Origin: Streptococcus cristatus AS 1.3089
GTDB lineage: Bacteria; Bacillota; Bacilli; Lactobacillales; Streptococcaceae
Reading direction: 5' to 3'
Length of the DNA: 64,000 nucleotides
Assembly: GCF_000385925.1 (NCBI RefSeq)
Contig: NC_021175.1
Span: 1,247,501-1,311,500, forward strand
In this document: one piece after another, positions 41,265 to 49,242 of the stretch
Layout: every line of letters starts with the position of its first letter
Numbering within the stretch: position 1 is the first letter of the stretch
Made by a program: the position numbers and the translations under genes
Notes under the pieces: generated by a model
The model's database searches: none
What the model was told of the DNA's origin: nothing
Seen by the model: only the letters and a program-made list of their open reading frames with translations

Positions 41265-41999
41265 TCATTTCTCCGCCACAAAGAACCAGCGAGCGCTCTT
41301 GTCGGTTGGCTCCTTGTCCTCAAAGTCTGCGTAAACCTTGACATTCTTAAAGCCAGCCTGCTCCAGCAAGATATCATAGGTCAGAATCTCATAGGTCCGC
41401 TCCTCATGCACCTCATCATGGCGCGTGAAGCGCCCATCCTCGTCTTGGACAAAGAAAGTCAGCTCATGCACGATGGAATGAGGCGGTTCGTCCGCATAGG
41501 AATCCCAGACCATGGCAAAAGTTTCAGCATTTTCATGATAAGAATAGCCTGGAAAAACCTCATCAATCTGGTAAATCGAGTGCACGTCAAAGATAAAGCG
41601 ACCGCCCTCATTTAGATGCTGGTAAACTTCTACGAAGACCTGACCAACATCCACTTCGTCCTCCATATAGCAAATCGAGTCTGAATAACAAGTCACCAAG
41701 TCAAATTGACCGATGCCACTCAAATCCAGCATATTGCCCTGAATAAAAGGAATATCCAAACCGGCCTCTCTGCTACGCTTCTCTGCCAACTCCAGCATTT
41801 CCTGACTCAGATCCAGCCCCGTTACATCAAAACCGGCCTTCTTAAAATAAATGGACTGGATGCCCGTACCACAGGCCAGCTCCAGCAGCTTTTTCTTATC
41901 CTTGGGAAAATGGCGCAGACTGAACTCCGTCCACTTCTCATACAAAGAATCATCCATAATCGCATCGTAAACCGATGCGAAGGTTTCATAAGTTGCCAT
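41265..41999 (-). CDS. Class I SAM-dependent methyltransferase
   Basis: A 244-residue methyltransferase with [15 protein letters not shown] near residues 38-52 (SAM loop), [15 protein letters not shown] and [14 protein letters not shown]. This is the protein usually found between rsfS and tmcAL in streptococci. Its substrate is not known. It stops one base before the tmcAL start codon. Confidence 0.88.
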   Translation of the reverse strand: MATYETFASVYDAIMDDSLYEKWTEFSLRHFPKDKKKLLELACGTGIQSIYFKKAGFDVTGLDLSQEMLELAEKRSREAGLDIPFIQGNMLDLSGIGQFDLVTCYSDSICYMEDEVDVGQVFVEVYQHLNEGGRFIFDVHSIYQIDEVFPGYSYHENAETFAMVWDSYADEPPHSIVHELTFFVQDEDGRFTRHDEVHEERTYEILTYDILLEQAGFKNVKVYADFEDKEPTDKSARWFFVAEK

Positions 42000-42074
42000 A
42001 CTTTTCCTTTCAAAAATAGCCCAGCCAGCAGGCTGACTGAGCCGAATTCTGCTTTCTTGCCTAAGGGCAAAAAA

Positions 42075-42440
42075 TCACTTGTTTTTTTCTTCCAATAAGG
42101 CTGCAACATCCACACCAGTTGCTTCGTGCCAGAGTTTTTCAAGATTATAGTGCGCCCGCATTTCCTCAGAAAAGACATGGACAACGATGCCACCCAAGTC
42201 TAGAAGCACCCAACCGCCAGCTGCGTCACCCTCAACATGGCCAGCAGAAACACCAGCCGCAGCAGCTTTCTCACGGATATTTTCAGCTACCGCATCCAGC
42301 TGACGGCTGTTCATAGAGCTGACGATAACAAAATAATCTGTCACAGTAGTCAGACCTTGCAAGTCCAAAGCCACAATATTTTCTGCACGCTTCTCATCGG
42401 CCGCCTTCACGACCAGTTCCAATAATTCTTGTTCTTTCAT
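42075..42440 (-). CDS. rsfS: Ribosome silencing factor RsfS
   Basis: Binds uL14 and prevents subunit joining in starvation. The 121 residues show the family motifs [20 protein letters not shown] and [21 protein letters not shown]. The gene lies 9 bp after the isochorismatase-like gene. Confidence 0.95.
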   Translation of the reverse strand: MKEQELLELVVKAADEKRAENIVALDLQGLTTVTDYFVIVSSMNSRQLDAVAENIREKAAAAGVSAGHVEGDAAGGWVLLDLGGIVVHVFSEEMRAHYNLEKLWHEATGVDVAALLEEKNK

Positions 42441-42449
42441 AGTTCCTCT

Positions 42450-42953
42450 TTAATTAAAAATGTTTTTGTAATCTAGAACATCCGCAAAACGTCCGTCCCA
42501 AATTTTTTGATAAAAAGTATTTATTTTTTCTGCCGAAGCATCTTCCCCATCAAAAGTTGTAAAAGCACCCTCTGGAATAACAAGTTTATAATCAAATTCA
42601 AATCCAACTTTAATCGATGCATCTACACAATATTCCGTCTGCATTCCACATAAAACTAGACGACCAATATCTTCTTTATACAAATAGTCTTTTAAACCAG
42701 TCTCTTTAAATATACTATTATACTTCTTCTGAAAGACCTTTTCGTCTGATTTTCGATTCAAGAGAGGAGACAGCTGCCAATCTTCCAATTCACTATCTTC
42801 TGGATTTTCAATATGCTGAATATAGATAATTTCGACACCTTTACTCCTAGCTTGATGTTGCAGAAAGGAAATTTTATCCATCATTTTATCAGACTGAAAA
42901 CCTGTCTCCACTAAGATATTTTGTACATCTATAATGATTAGAGCTGTTTTCAT
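42450..42953 (-). CDS. Cysteine hydrolase of the isochorismatase family
   Basis: A 167-residue protein with [13 protein letters not shown] (catalytic Asp) at the N-terminus and [19 protein letters not shown] with the nucleophilic Cys near residue 117. This gives the Asp-Lys-Cys arrangement of the family. Base composition is more AT-rich than its neighbours. It overlaps yqeK by 4 bp, and its position between yqeK and rsfS is usual in streptococci. Its proximity to nadD makes a nicotinamide-type substrate conceivable; that is inference. Confidence 0.85.
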   Translation of the reverse strand: MKTALIIIDVQNILVETGFQSDKMMDKISFLQHQARSKGVEIIYIQHIENPEDSELEDWQLSPLLNRKSDEKVFQKKYNSIFKETGLKDYLYKEDIGRLVLCGMQTEYCVDASIKVGFEFDYKLVIPEGAFTTFDGEDASAEKINTFYQKIWDGRFADVLDYKNIFN

Positions 42954-43549
42954 TCTTCTATTTCCTTCAAATACCCTACAAAGGCATTGTAGGTCTCCAA
43001 GGTCTGCGGATAGATGGGCATCCCCTTATGGGCTAGATGCTCCACCGTCCTTGCTGTTTCATAGGCCACAGCTTGATTGAGCGACTGCTGGGCTAACTCT
43101 CTGGCCTTATCCACTCCCGGAAAATCTCGGTTGTGCTCAATATAGTCGGCGACATAGACGACCTTGTCCAGCTCAGACATGGTGCCACTGCCTACTGTAT
43201 GAATCTCGATAGCTCGCAGAATCTCAGCATCTTCGATCCCTAAGTCTTCCTGAATCTTGTAAATACCCACCATGCCGTGCCAGACATTGTTGCCCCAATT
43301 TTTCAGGTCAGGATCCAGCTGGTATTTGTCAATCAAGGCCAGAAATTCCTCATCCGAGACCTTTTTCGCATAGTCGTGCAGGAGTCCTGCCAGACCCGCT
43401 TTTTCGACGTCAAGACCGAAGCGCTCCGCTAACTCACGGGCAGCTTTTTCCACACCTAGGCAATGCCGCAGGCGTTTCTCGGGCATGACTGTTTCCATCT
43501 TAGCCAGCAAGGCCTCACGGCTCATGCGGATATAGCTTTCATAGGTCAT
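42950..43549 (-). CDS. yqeK: YqeK HD-domain hydrolase (Ap4A type)
   Basis: A 199-residue HD-superfamily phosphohydrolase. [20 protein letters not shown] begins the metal site, [16 protein letters not shown] carries the HD pair, and [16 protein letters not shown] and [18 protein letters not shown] complete it. Members of this family split diadenosine tetraphosphate symmetrically. It overlaps nadD by 4 bp. Confidence 0.92.
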   Translation of the reverse strand: MTYESYIRMSREALLAKMETVMPEKRLRHCLGVEKAARELAERFGLDVEKAGLAGLLHDYAKKVSDEEFLALIDKYQLDPDLKNWGNNVWHGMVGIYKIQEDLGIEDAEILRAIEIHTVGSGTMSELDKVVYVADYIEHNRDFPGVDKARELAQQSLNQAVAYETARTVEHLAHKGMPIYPQTLETYNAFVGYLKEIEE

Positions 43550-44178
43550 CGGTAAAGCCCTTCTTTCTCGATATAGTCTAAAACTGGCTGCGGAAGCAGA
43601 AAGTTAGGGGTTCGTCCCTGAGCCAAAAAATCCCTTACCATACTGGAGGAAATATCCATAAGGGGCACATCCACCCAGATGACAGGGTAAGAAGTCCCCG
43701 CCTTGTAGCGCGGTCGCTGAACACCGACAAACTGAACCAGCTCAACCAGCTCATCAATGCGGTACCACTTGGGCAGATAGTCCACCATATCCGCACCGAT
43801 GATAAAATAATAGTCCGTATCTGGATGTTGCTCTGTCAGCAGCTTCATAGTGTCGTAGGTGTAGGAAATTCCCTTGCGCTCCAGTTCAATGGTTTCAATC
43901 CCTAGGCCTTCAATACCCTCGATAGCGAGCTCCAGCATCTTCAGCCGATGCTTTTCATCGATGGTCTCTTTCTTGTCCACATGGGGTGGCTCGTACTCTG
44001 GCATGAGCAAAACCTGATCCAAGCCCAACTGTTGGCGAACCTGATCCGCCACAACCAAATGAGCATGGTGGACAGGGTTGAAATTCCCACCTAAAATGCC
44101 AATCTGCTTGCGTTTTTTATCTTTAACTTCTGGTTCTAATTCCACCTTGGTAAAAGGGGTCAGTAATTCAATAGCCAT
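43546..44178 (-). CDS. nadD: Nicotinate-nucleotide adenylyltransferase
   Basis: Joins ATP and nicotinate mononucleotide in NAD synthesis. The 210 residues contain [19 protein letters not shown] with the (H/T)xGH-class nucleotidyltransferase motif, [14 protein letters not shown], and [11 protein letters not shown] near the end. The start has a modest RBS, 28 bp after yhbY. Confidence 0.95.
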   Translation of the reverse strand: MAIELLTPFTKVELEPEVKDKKRKQIGILGGNFNPVHHAHLVVADQVRQQLGLDQVLLMPEYEPPHVDKKETIDEKHRLKMLELAIEGIEGLGIETIELERKGISYTYDTMKLLTEQHPDTDYYFIIGADMVDYLPKWYRIDELVELVQFVGVQRPRYKAGTSYPVIWVDVPLMDISSSMVRDFLAQGRTPNFLLPQPVLDYIEKEGLYR

Positions 44179-44206
44179 AGGCTGATATCTCCACAGAAAT
44201 TTTTCC

Positions 44207-44518
44207 TTAAATTTGCTTGACTTTAACAGAGAGTTTACGATTTTCCTTCTTGCTGGACTGCTTGAAGAGAATCAAGATCCGGCCAATCTTCTGTACCGTA
44301 TCCACTCCGATTTCTTCTTCCAAAATCTCAGCAACTTCATGGATGTTCTCATCCGTATTCTGCAAGAGCGTGACCTTAATCAGCTCGCGTGCGTCCAGAG
44401 CCTGACGGACGCTGGTTTTGATTTGGTCGTTGAGTCCATTTTTCCCAATCTGAATGATAGGTTTGAGACTATGTGCCTGACTGTTGAGAAAGGCGCGTTG
44501 TTTTGATGTTAGTGTCAT
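44207..44518 (-). CDS. yhbY: YhbY (CRS1-YhbY) RNA-binding protein
   Basis: A 103-residue RNA-binding protein of ribosome assembly. It starts MTLTSKQRAFLNSQAHSLKP and has the loop IQIGKNGLNDQIKTSV, the GxxG-type RNA contact of CRM domains. It lies in the conserved yqeH-yhbY-nadD order. Confidence 0.94.
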   Translation of the reverse strand: MTLTSKQRAFLNSQAHSLKPIIQIGKNGLNDQIKTSVRQALDARELIKVTLLQNTDENIHEVAEILEEEIGVDTVQKIGRILILFKQSSKKENRKLSVKVKQI

Positions 44519-44617
44519 GTTTTTCTATAAGGCTTGAGATAGTGAGGATTTTCCTCCTTGACTCATGGCCTTTTCCTTCCTTATTTTAAGGGTTTTGTTC
44601 CCTTGGTTTTTAAATAA

Positions 44618-45724
44618 TTAAATGATAGCTTTCCGAGTGACAACCGCCACACCCTCTGGCGCCCAGCCGACTACGCGGGCAGGACCACTGACACGAATCC
44701 AACCCAGACCAGAGAAGACGATATCTGTCTTGTCCTTGATGGTAAATTCATGTTTGACCAAGGCTGGAAATTCTTCCTTTTCCTTGCCAACCGGTGGCAC
44801 TAAGAGACTGCCGACATGCTTGTCATAAAAGTCACTGGCACCTTCCAACTTGGTCCGGTGGAGCTTGAGCTCATTGTCAAAATAAGCCGTAAAACCCTGC
44901 TTGTCACCTGCCACAAAGTCAAAACGACCTAGGCCACCCAAAAAGAGAGTTTGATTTGGATTGAGCTGATAGGTTTTGGGCTTAATTTCCTTTTTGGGGC
45001 TGACATATTTGAGATTCTTAGCAGAAAGATAATGAGCCATCTGGTGACGATGGATAATGCCCGGTGTATCATAGATATGACTGCCGTCCGCCAAAGGAAT
45101 CTCGATTTTGTCCAGAGTTGTTCCGGGGAAGCGCGAAGTCGTAATGACATCCTTATCACCCGTGATTTCCTGAATGATGGCGTTAATCAAAGTGGACTTA
45201 CCCACATTGGTCACGCCGACCACATACACATCACGTCCCTTGCGGCAATGCTCGATTTTGTCAATCAAATCCTTAATTGCCTGCTTGTTTTGAGCTGAGG
45301 TCAGAATGACATCAACTGGACGCAGACCTTCTTCGTGAGCTCGCTCCGTCAGCCATTGGGTCACCTTACCATCCTTGACCGACTTAGGTAAAATGTCCTT
45401 TTTATTCCCGACTAAGAGCACGTCATTTCCTGCGACAAAGCGAGGCAGGCCAGGGATGACCGAGCCATTAAAGTCAAAAATATCGACAACATTGACGACC
45501 AAGGCGTCGCTATCCCCAACCTCATGCAGAAGTCGCAGAAAGTCATCATCCGTCAGCTGAACGTCGCTGATTTCATTATAATGGCGCAGGCGGAAACAGC
45601 GCTGGCAATAGAGTTCGCCTGTCTCCAAGCCTTTTTCTAGGGCCGACTGAGGCGTGTAGCCTAGCTGGCTCTTGTCTTCTGTCTGAATAGTGGCTCCGCA
45701 GCCGATACAGAGAAGTTCTTCCAT
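44618..45724 (-). CDS. yqeH: Ribosome biogenesis GTPase YqeH
   Basis: Circularly permuted GTPase required for 30S assembly. The 368 residues begin with a zinc knuckle, CIGCGATIQ and YCQRCFRLRH (CxxC twice). The GTPase motifs come in permuted order: G4 VGNKKDILP, G5 LTSAQNK, then G1 GVTNVGKSTLINA and G3 YDTPGIIH. A C-terminal beta-rich domain follows. It starts 2 bp after yqeG. Confidence 0.96.
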   Translation of the reverse strand: MEELLCIGCGATIQTEDKSQLGYTPQSALEKGLETGELYCQRCFRLRHYNEISDVQLTDDDFLRLLHEVGDSDALVVNVVDIFDFNGSVIPGLPRFVAGNDVLLVGNKKDILPKSVKDGKVTQWLTERAHEEGLRPVDVILTSAQNKQAIKDLIDKIEHCRKGRDVYVVGVTNVGKSTLINAIIQEITGDKDVITTSRFPGTTLDKIEIPLADGSHIYDTPGIIHRHQMAHYLSAKNLKYVSPKKEIKPKTYQLNPNQTLFLGGLGRFDFVAGDKQGFTAYFDNELKLHRTKLEGASDFYDKHVGSLLVPPVGKEKEEFPALVKHEFTIKDKTDIVFSGLGWIRVSGPARVVGWAPEGVAVVTRKAII

Positions 45725-45726
45725 GC

Positions 45727-46254
45727 TTAAATTCCTTTTTTGTATTGAATTGGGCCGTATTTTTCAGTGATTTTCTTGAGCACACGGCGTTCACGCGCTC
45801 GGTTGATCTGAGTCTTGATAGAGTCGTGCTCGACCAGCGGTTTGACCAAAATCGAGCGAATCCCAGCCCGATGCGCTGCCCGAATATCTGTCATGAGCTG
45901 ATCGCCCACCATGACCACTTCCTTTTTTTCAAAATGAAAAAGCTTGAGCGCCCGATCAATTCCCCAAGTGAAGGGTTTCATGGCCCAGTAGATATAGTCA
46001 ATTTCAAACTTTTCAACAGCTCGCTTGACCCGTTTTTGGTTGTTATTGGACACCACGATAATCCGAATGCCTGCGTCCCGCAAATCATGGAGCCATTTCT
46101 TCATCTCTGGGGTTCCGTCAGGATTATTCCAAGCAATCAGGGTATTATCCAAATCCACCAAAACCGCTTTGATGCCCTGTCTTTTCAAACTCTCTACTGT
46201 CAAATCGTAAACCGCCTCGACCGCAAAGTCGGGCATGTAATCTTCAATCGCCAC
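45727..46254 (-). CDS. yqeG: YqeG-family HAD phosphatase (class IIIA)
   Basis: A 175-residue HAD hydrolase: motif I VLVDLDNTLIAWN (both Asp), motif II IIVVSNNN and motif III VVMVGDQLMTDIRAA. I place the start at a GTG at 46254 (VAIEDYMPDFAVE) because GGAGAG lies 5-6 nt upstream and the family begins there; an upstream ATG would add 19 atypical residues. It is the first gene of the cluster. The 142 bp upstream run into the integrated element. Confidence 0.92.
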   Translation of the reverse strand: MAIEDYMPDFAVEAVYDLTVESLKRQGIKAVLVDLDNTLIAWNNPDGTPEMKKWLHDLRDAGIRIIVVSNNNQKRVKRAVEKFEIDYIYWAMKPFTWGIDRALKLFHFEKKEVVMVGDQLMTDIRAAHRAGIRSILVKPLVEHDSIKTQINRARERRVLKKITEKYGPIQYKKGI

Positions 46255-46380
46255 ATCTCTCTCCAAAAATCGTATTCGCACTATTATAGCATAAAATAGG
46301 CTTTTTGGCACCTATAACCCCATTTCTTCCAAGAGCCATTGGTAGATTCTCCCTTTTCTATTTTCCAAGCAAATGAAAAC

Positions 46381-46425
46381 AGCTCCCCAAGAGCCGACCT
46401 GACACACAGCAGTTTAGTTATTTGG
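46381..46425. other. attL: left junction of the integrated element
   Basis: The chromosome side is AGCTCCCCAAGAGCCG (46381-46396), the proposed crossover dinucleotide AC is 46397-46398, and the element side begins CTGACACACAGCAGTTTA (46399-46416). The element side is the inverted counterpart of 58576-58593 at the right end (16 of 18 positions). That is the layout expected of two halves of a serine-integrase attP. Confidence 0.75.
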
Positions 46426-46432
46426 ATTAATA

Positions 46433-48139
46433 TTAGCGAGCCAAGTTGTTTGGCTCGCTTTTTTCGTTGTTTAATTTCCCAATAAAATTGTAGTAAATAT
46501 CAATCTGAATGATACGATTGCGTTTCGTGCCAGTTGGTTTATGAATCACAATCTTGTCAATCAACTCATTCACTATTTCAACGGTTAGTTCTGGTAGCTC
46601 TGTATATTTAGAAATTCTCACCATAAACTTGGAGATATTCAAGCTATCTTCTTGTTGTTTGGCGAGTTTTTCGGTTAAGTCAGAAATGGAAGTTTGAAGT
46701 TGTTTCTGTTCTTCTTCATAGCTCTGACTTAACTTCACAAAGCGTTCATCTGAAATTTTACCAAGTAGATTATCTTCATAGAGCTTCTGAATGATGCCGT
46801 CAATCTCTTTAGAACGGTGTTCATCTTTTTGGAGTTGCTGGCGCTGACGTTTGTTATCTTTGCTGAATTGAGCTTGGCTTTGCTGTTCTAGCTTCTTCAA
46901 AAAGGTTTCTTGGTCTAATTGGCACTCGTGGATAGTTTGACGAAGTTTGTCGCTTACAATCTCAATCAGGGCGGATTTTTGAATGTAGTGTGGATTTTCG
47001 CAACCATCAATCGGTTTGCGGTAGCCGGAACACTTGTAATGGTCGTGATTGAGTCCTGTTTTACTTTGAAATGGGCAGAAATAGTGTTTTCTTCCACAAG
47101 TTCCACAAAAAACTAAACCTGCAAACAAGTTTTCATGACCAGCCCGATTTTTATACCGTTGATTAGACCGCTTGTGGCTCCTCATCTTCTGAACAATATC
47201 GAAAGTTTCTTGGTCGATAATCGCTTCATGTGTATTCTTGAAAACTAACCAATCCTCCTTCAGGTTATCCACCTTACGCTTGTCTTTATAAGATTTTGTC
47301 CGTGTTCGAAGATTGACAGTATGTCCAAGATATTCTTCACGCCCTAAGATAGCGCTTAGGGTTTCTCGCGTCCAAAAATAAGGCAAAGTTTCCACATTTG
47401 GACTGGAAGAAATAGACTTCAAACCGATTTCTATTCGGTGGCGGTCTGGTTTAAAAATTTTGTCATTTTCTAACCCTTTCGAAATTTCTGAAAGACTTTT
47501 TCCGCTTTTCGCTTCCTGAAAAATCCGCTTCACCACTTCGCTGGCAACTGGGTCAATAATCCAATTTTTAGGGTTGTTTGAATCTTTGAGATAGCCGTAA
47601 GGTGGGTTAGTAGTTACTCGCTCGCCAGCTTTGGCTTTAGCTTGCACCACCGCGCGAATTTTCTTGCTAGTATCCGCCGCATACATTTCGTCCATTAGAC
47701 TCTTGATGGGTAAGAAAATTGAGTTAGTTTCATTAGGCTTATTCGAATCTACGCCATCATTTAGGGCGATAAAGCGAACATCAAAGCTCGGAAAAGTAAT
47801 TTCCGTTAGTTGACCAACCTTGATATAAGACCGACCCAAACGGCTCAAATCCTTTACAATAAAGTTTGAAACTTGCCGATTTTCTACCAACCGCAAAGCT
47901 TCCAAAATAGCTGGACGGTCAAAATTTGTGCCACTAAAGCCATCATCGACAAACAAAATAGGATTAGGGAGATTTTCTTTTGTAACTACATCAAGCAGAA
48001 TTTTCTTCTGATTGATAATTGAGTTACTATCTCCGTCCAGCCCGTCGTCTTGACTTAGGCGACAATAAACCACCGTTATATCTGAAAGTTTTGAAGTATC
48101 TACTTGTCTATAATCTGAAATTGTCAAAGTTCTGTTCAT
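46433..48139 (-). CDS. Large serine recombinase (TnpX-like integrase)
   Basis: Excises and integrates the element. The 568 residues comprise a resolvase catalytic domain (about 20-165) with VVYCRLSQDDG, where Ser29 is the expected nucleophile, NQK, and VKDLSRLGRS. A recombinase domain follows (about 190-300, NPPYGYLKDSNNP). The zinc ribbon has Cys pairs in LVFCGTCGRKHYFC and YKCSGYRKPIDGC, and a long coiled coil (about 395-500) precedes a C-terminal domain. It is complete; AAGGAGA is 8 nt before the ATG. The stop overlaps a hairpin (46436-46458). Position at the element edge fits its role. Confidence 0.93.
   Translation of the reverse strand: MNRTLTISDYRQVDTSKLSDITVVYCRLSQDDGLDGDSNSIINQKKILLDVVTKENLPNPILFVDDGFSGTNFDRPAILEALRLVENRQVSNFIVKDLSRLGRSYIKVGQLTEITFPSFDVRFIALNDGVDSNKPNETNSIFLPIKSLMDEMYAADTSKKIRAVVQAKAKAGERVTTNPPYGYLKDSNNPKNWIIDPVASEVVKRIFQEAKSGKSLSEISKGLENDKIFKPDRHRIEIGLKSISSSPNVETLPYFWTRETLSAILGREEYLGHTVNLRTRTKSYKDKRKVDNLKEDWLVFKNTHEAIIDQETFDIVQKMRSHKRSNQRYKNRAGHENLFAGLVFCGTCGRKHYFCPFQSKTGLNHDHYKCSGYRKPIDGCENPHYIQKSALIEIVSDKLRQTIHECQLDQETFLKKLEQQSQAQFSKDNKRQRQQLQKDEHRSKEIDGIIQKLYEDNLLGKISDERFVKLSQSYEEEQKQLQTSISDLTEKLAKQQEDSLNISKFMVRISKYTELPELTVEIVNELIDKIVIHKPTGTKRNRIIQIDIYYNFIGKLNNEKSEPNNLAR
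46436..46466 (+). terminator. Inward-facing terminator at the left end of the element
   Basis: GCGAGCCAA (46436-46444) pairs perfectly with TTGGCTCGC (46450-46458), followed by TTTTTT. The T run is on the plus strand, so it stops transcripts entering from the left, antisense to the recombinase. The hairpin also encodes the last codons of that gene. Confidence 0.75.
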
Positions 48140-48200
48140 GTGTTTTTCTCCTTTTGGAGTTCACACACCTTATACTTCTATTATACCATTTTTACTACTG

Positions 48201-48368
48201 TTAAAACAGTGATTTATCGCTTAAAATCAACCTTTCTAGGACATTTTCAAGATTACGATTTCCAGTAAAACGGTGACGGATTAAGTAAGTCGTTCGACCA
48301 ATTCGACAAATTTCATCGGCGGTGCGTGAGGGCTGGTTTGAGTCTCTATCTTGATTCTTTTGATTCAT
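48201..48368 (-). CDS. TnpW-like small transposon protein
   Basis: A 55-residue protein, MNQKNQDRDSNQPSRTADEI at the start and ICRIGRTTYLIRHRFTGN in the middle, ending in ENVLERLILSDKSLF. The IGRTTYxxxxxF...L...RLI pattern is that of the TnpW family carried by TnpX-type conjugative and mobilizable elements. Its function is not established. GGGAGG precedes the ATG, and it overlaps the relaxase gene's end by 23 bp, so translation is coupled. Recognised by pattern only. Confidence 0.72.
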   Translation of the reverse strand: MNQKNQDRDSNQPSRTADEICRIGRTTYLIRHRFTGNRNLENVLERLILSDKSLF

Positions 48369-49149
48369 TAGCTATTCCTCCCTTAATATAATCTGGGTAT
48401 TCTTCAAGTGTTATTACAGTGAACAGTTCCCAAAAGTTATATAGTTCTTTTTGAATCGCTTTCGAAATCGCCAGCTTTCGCTTGTCATCTGGCACAACCC
48501 ACAAAACATAGGGGAAAACTTCCTTTTGTCGCTGTTCAATACCTGAGCGATAATATTCAATATATTTTTTACAAGTGTTCACAATTCTAGATAAGCTTTC
48601 GGTGCTTCGGTCTATTTCCAGAAAATAATGGTCTTCGTAATCGTGATTAACCAGCTCCAAATAAGCGTCTGGTTTCAAAGTCATTCCAATACCAGAGAGT
48701 TTTTGGTAGCTTCGCCAAGAGTTCGGCTCAAAGGAAAAAGTTTCAAGCGATAGCTTTTCTGAATTTCGAACGGTCTCCAGTGTCTCAACAAAGATTTCCG
48801 TAATTGCTAAAGTATGTTCAACGTGGTGCTGAGTTGGCTCATATTGATTTTTATAGCGTAAGGTGATACTGTCATCTTGACTTTTAAGGAGCTTTAGCCC
48901 TTGAAAAGTAATTTGCCAGACATAGGAAGACGAGCCCCTACGCACACCACCAATTCTACGTTTCAAGTGCGAAATTAGGCCAGCTTGTTTGAGACTTTGC
49001 GCGGTAAAATTAGCTCGGCGAATAGCGGTTTCAAATCGAACGCTATCTGCGAAAAAGAGTCTAGCTAGTTGGTTGGTAGTCGCAAATCTTGCTTGACTCA
49101 AAAAGTAAAGAATTTGCGTATCTTCATTTGTTAATTGATTCCATTTCAT
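48346..49149 (-). CDS. Replication-relaxation (Replic_Relax) family protein, putative relaxase
   Basis: A 267-residue protein. Residues 1-75 are a winged helix (TNEDTQILYFLSQARFATTN, then ARLFF and RRANFTAQSLKQAGLI). Residues about 105-240 contain KPDAYLEL and, near 177, FLEIDRSTESL, then KYIEYYRSG and FPYVLWVVPDD. The D...ExD arrangement looks like a PD-(D/E)xK nuclease core, as in Replic_Relax proteins of plasmids and integrative elements. I infer nicking or DNA processing at oriT. It pairs with the coupling ATPase 93 bp upstream. Confidence 0.8.
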   Translation of the reverse strand: MKWNQLTNEDTQILYFLSQARFATTNQLARLFFADSVRFETAIRRANFTAQSLKQAGLISHLKRRIGGVRRGSSSYVWQITFQGLKLLKSQDDSITLRYKNQYEPTQHHVEHTLAITEIFVETLETVRNSEKLSLETFSFEPNSWRSYQKLSGIGMTLKPDAYLELVNHDYEDHYFLEIDRSTESLSRIVNTCKKYIEYYRSGIEQRQKEVFPYVLWVVPDDKRKLAISKAIQKELYNFWELFTVITLEEYPDYIKGGIANESKESR

Positions 49150-49242
49150 CTGTTTTGTTCTCCATTAAAATTTAAAGGGTGTTCTCCCGCAAAATGTGCT
49201 TAGTTACGGAGTAAGTCGTGTGAGTAAAAATCCTGAAAACCT

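Noticed and set aside
41264..41377. Longer start for tmcAL
   Set aside because: The extension lies within the methyltransferase gene in another frame; the family begins with the [17 protein letters not shown] segment.
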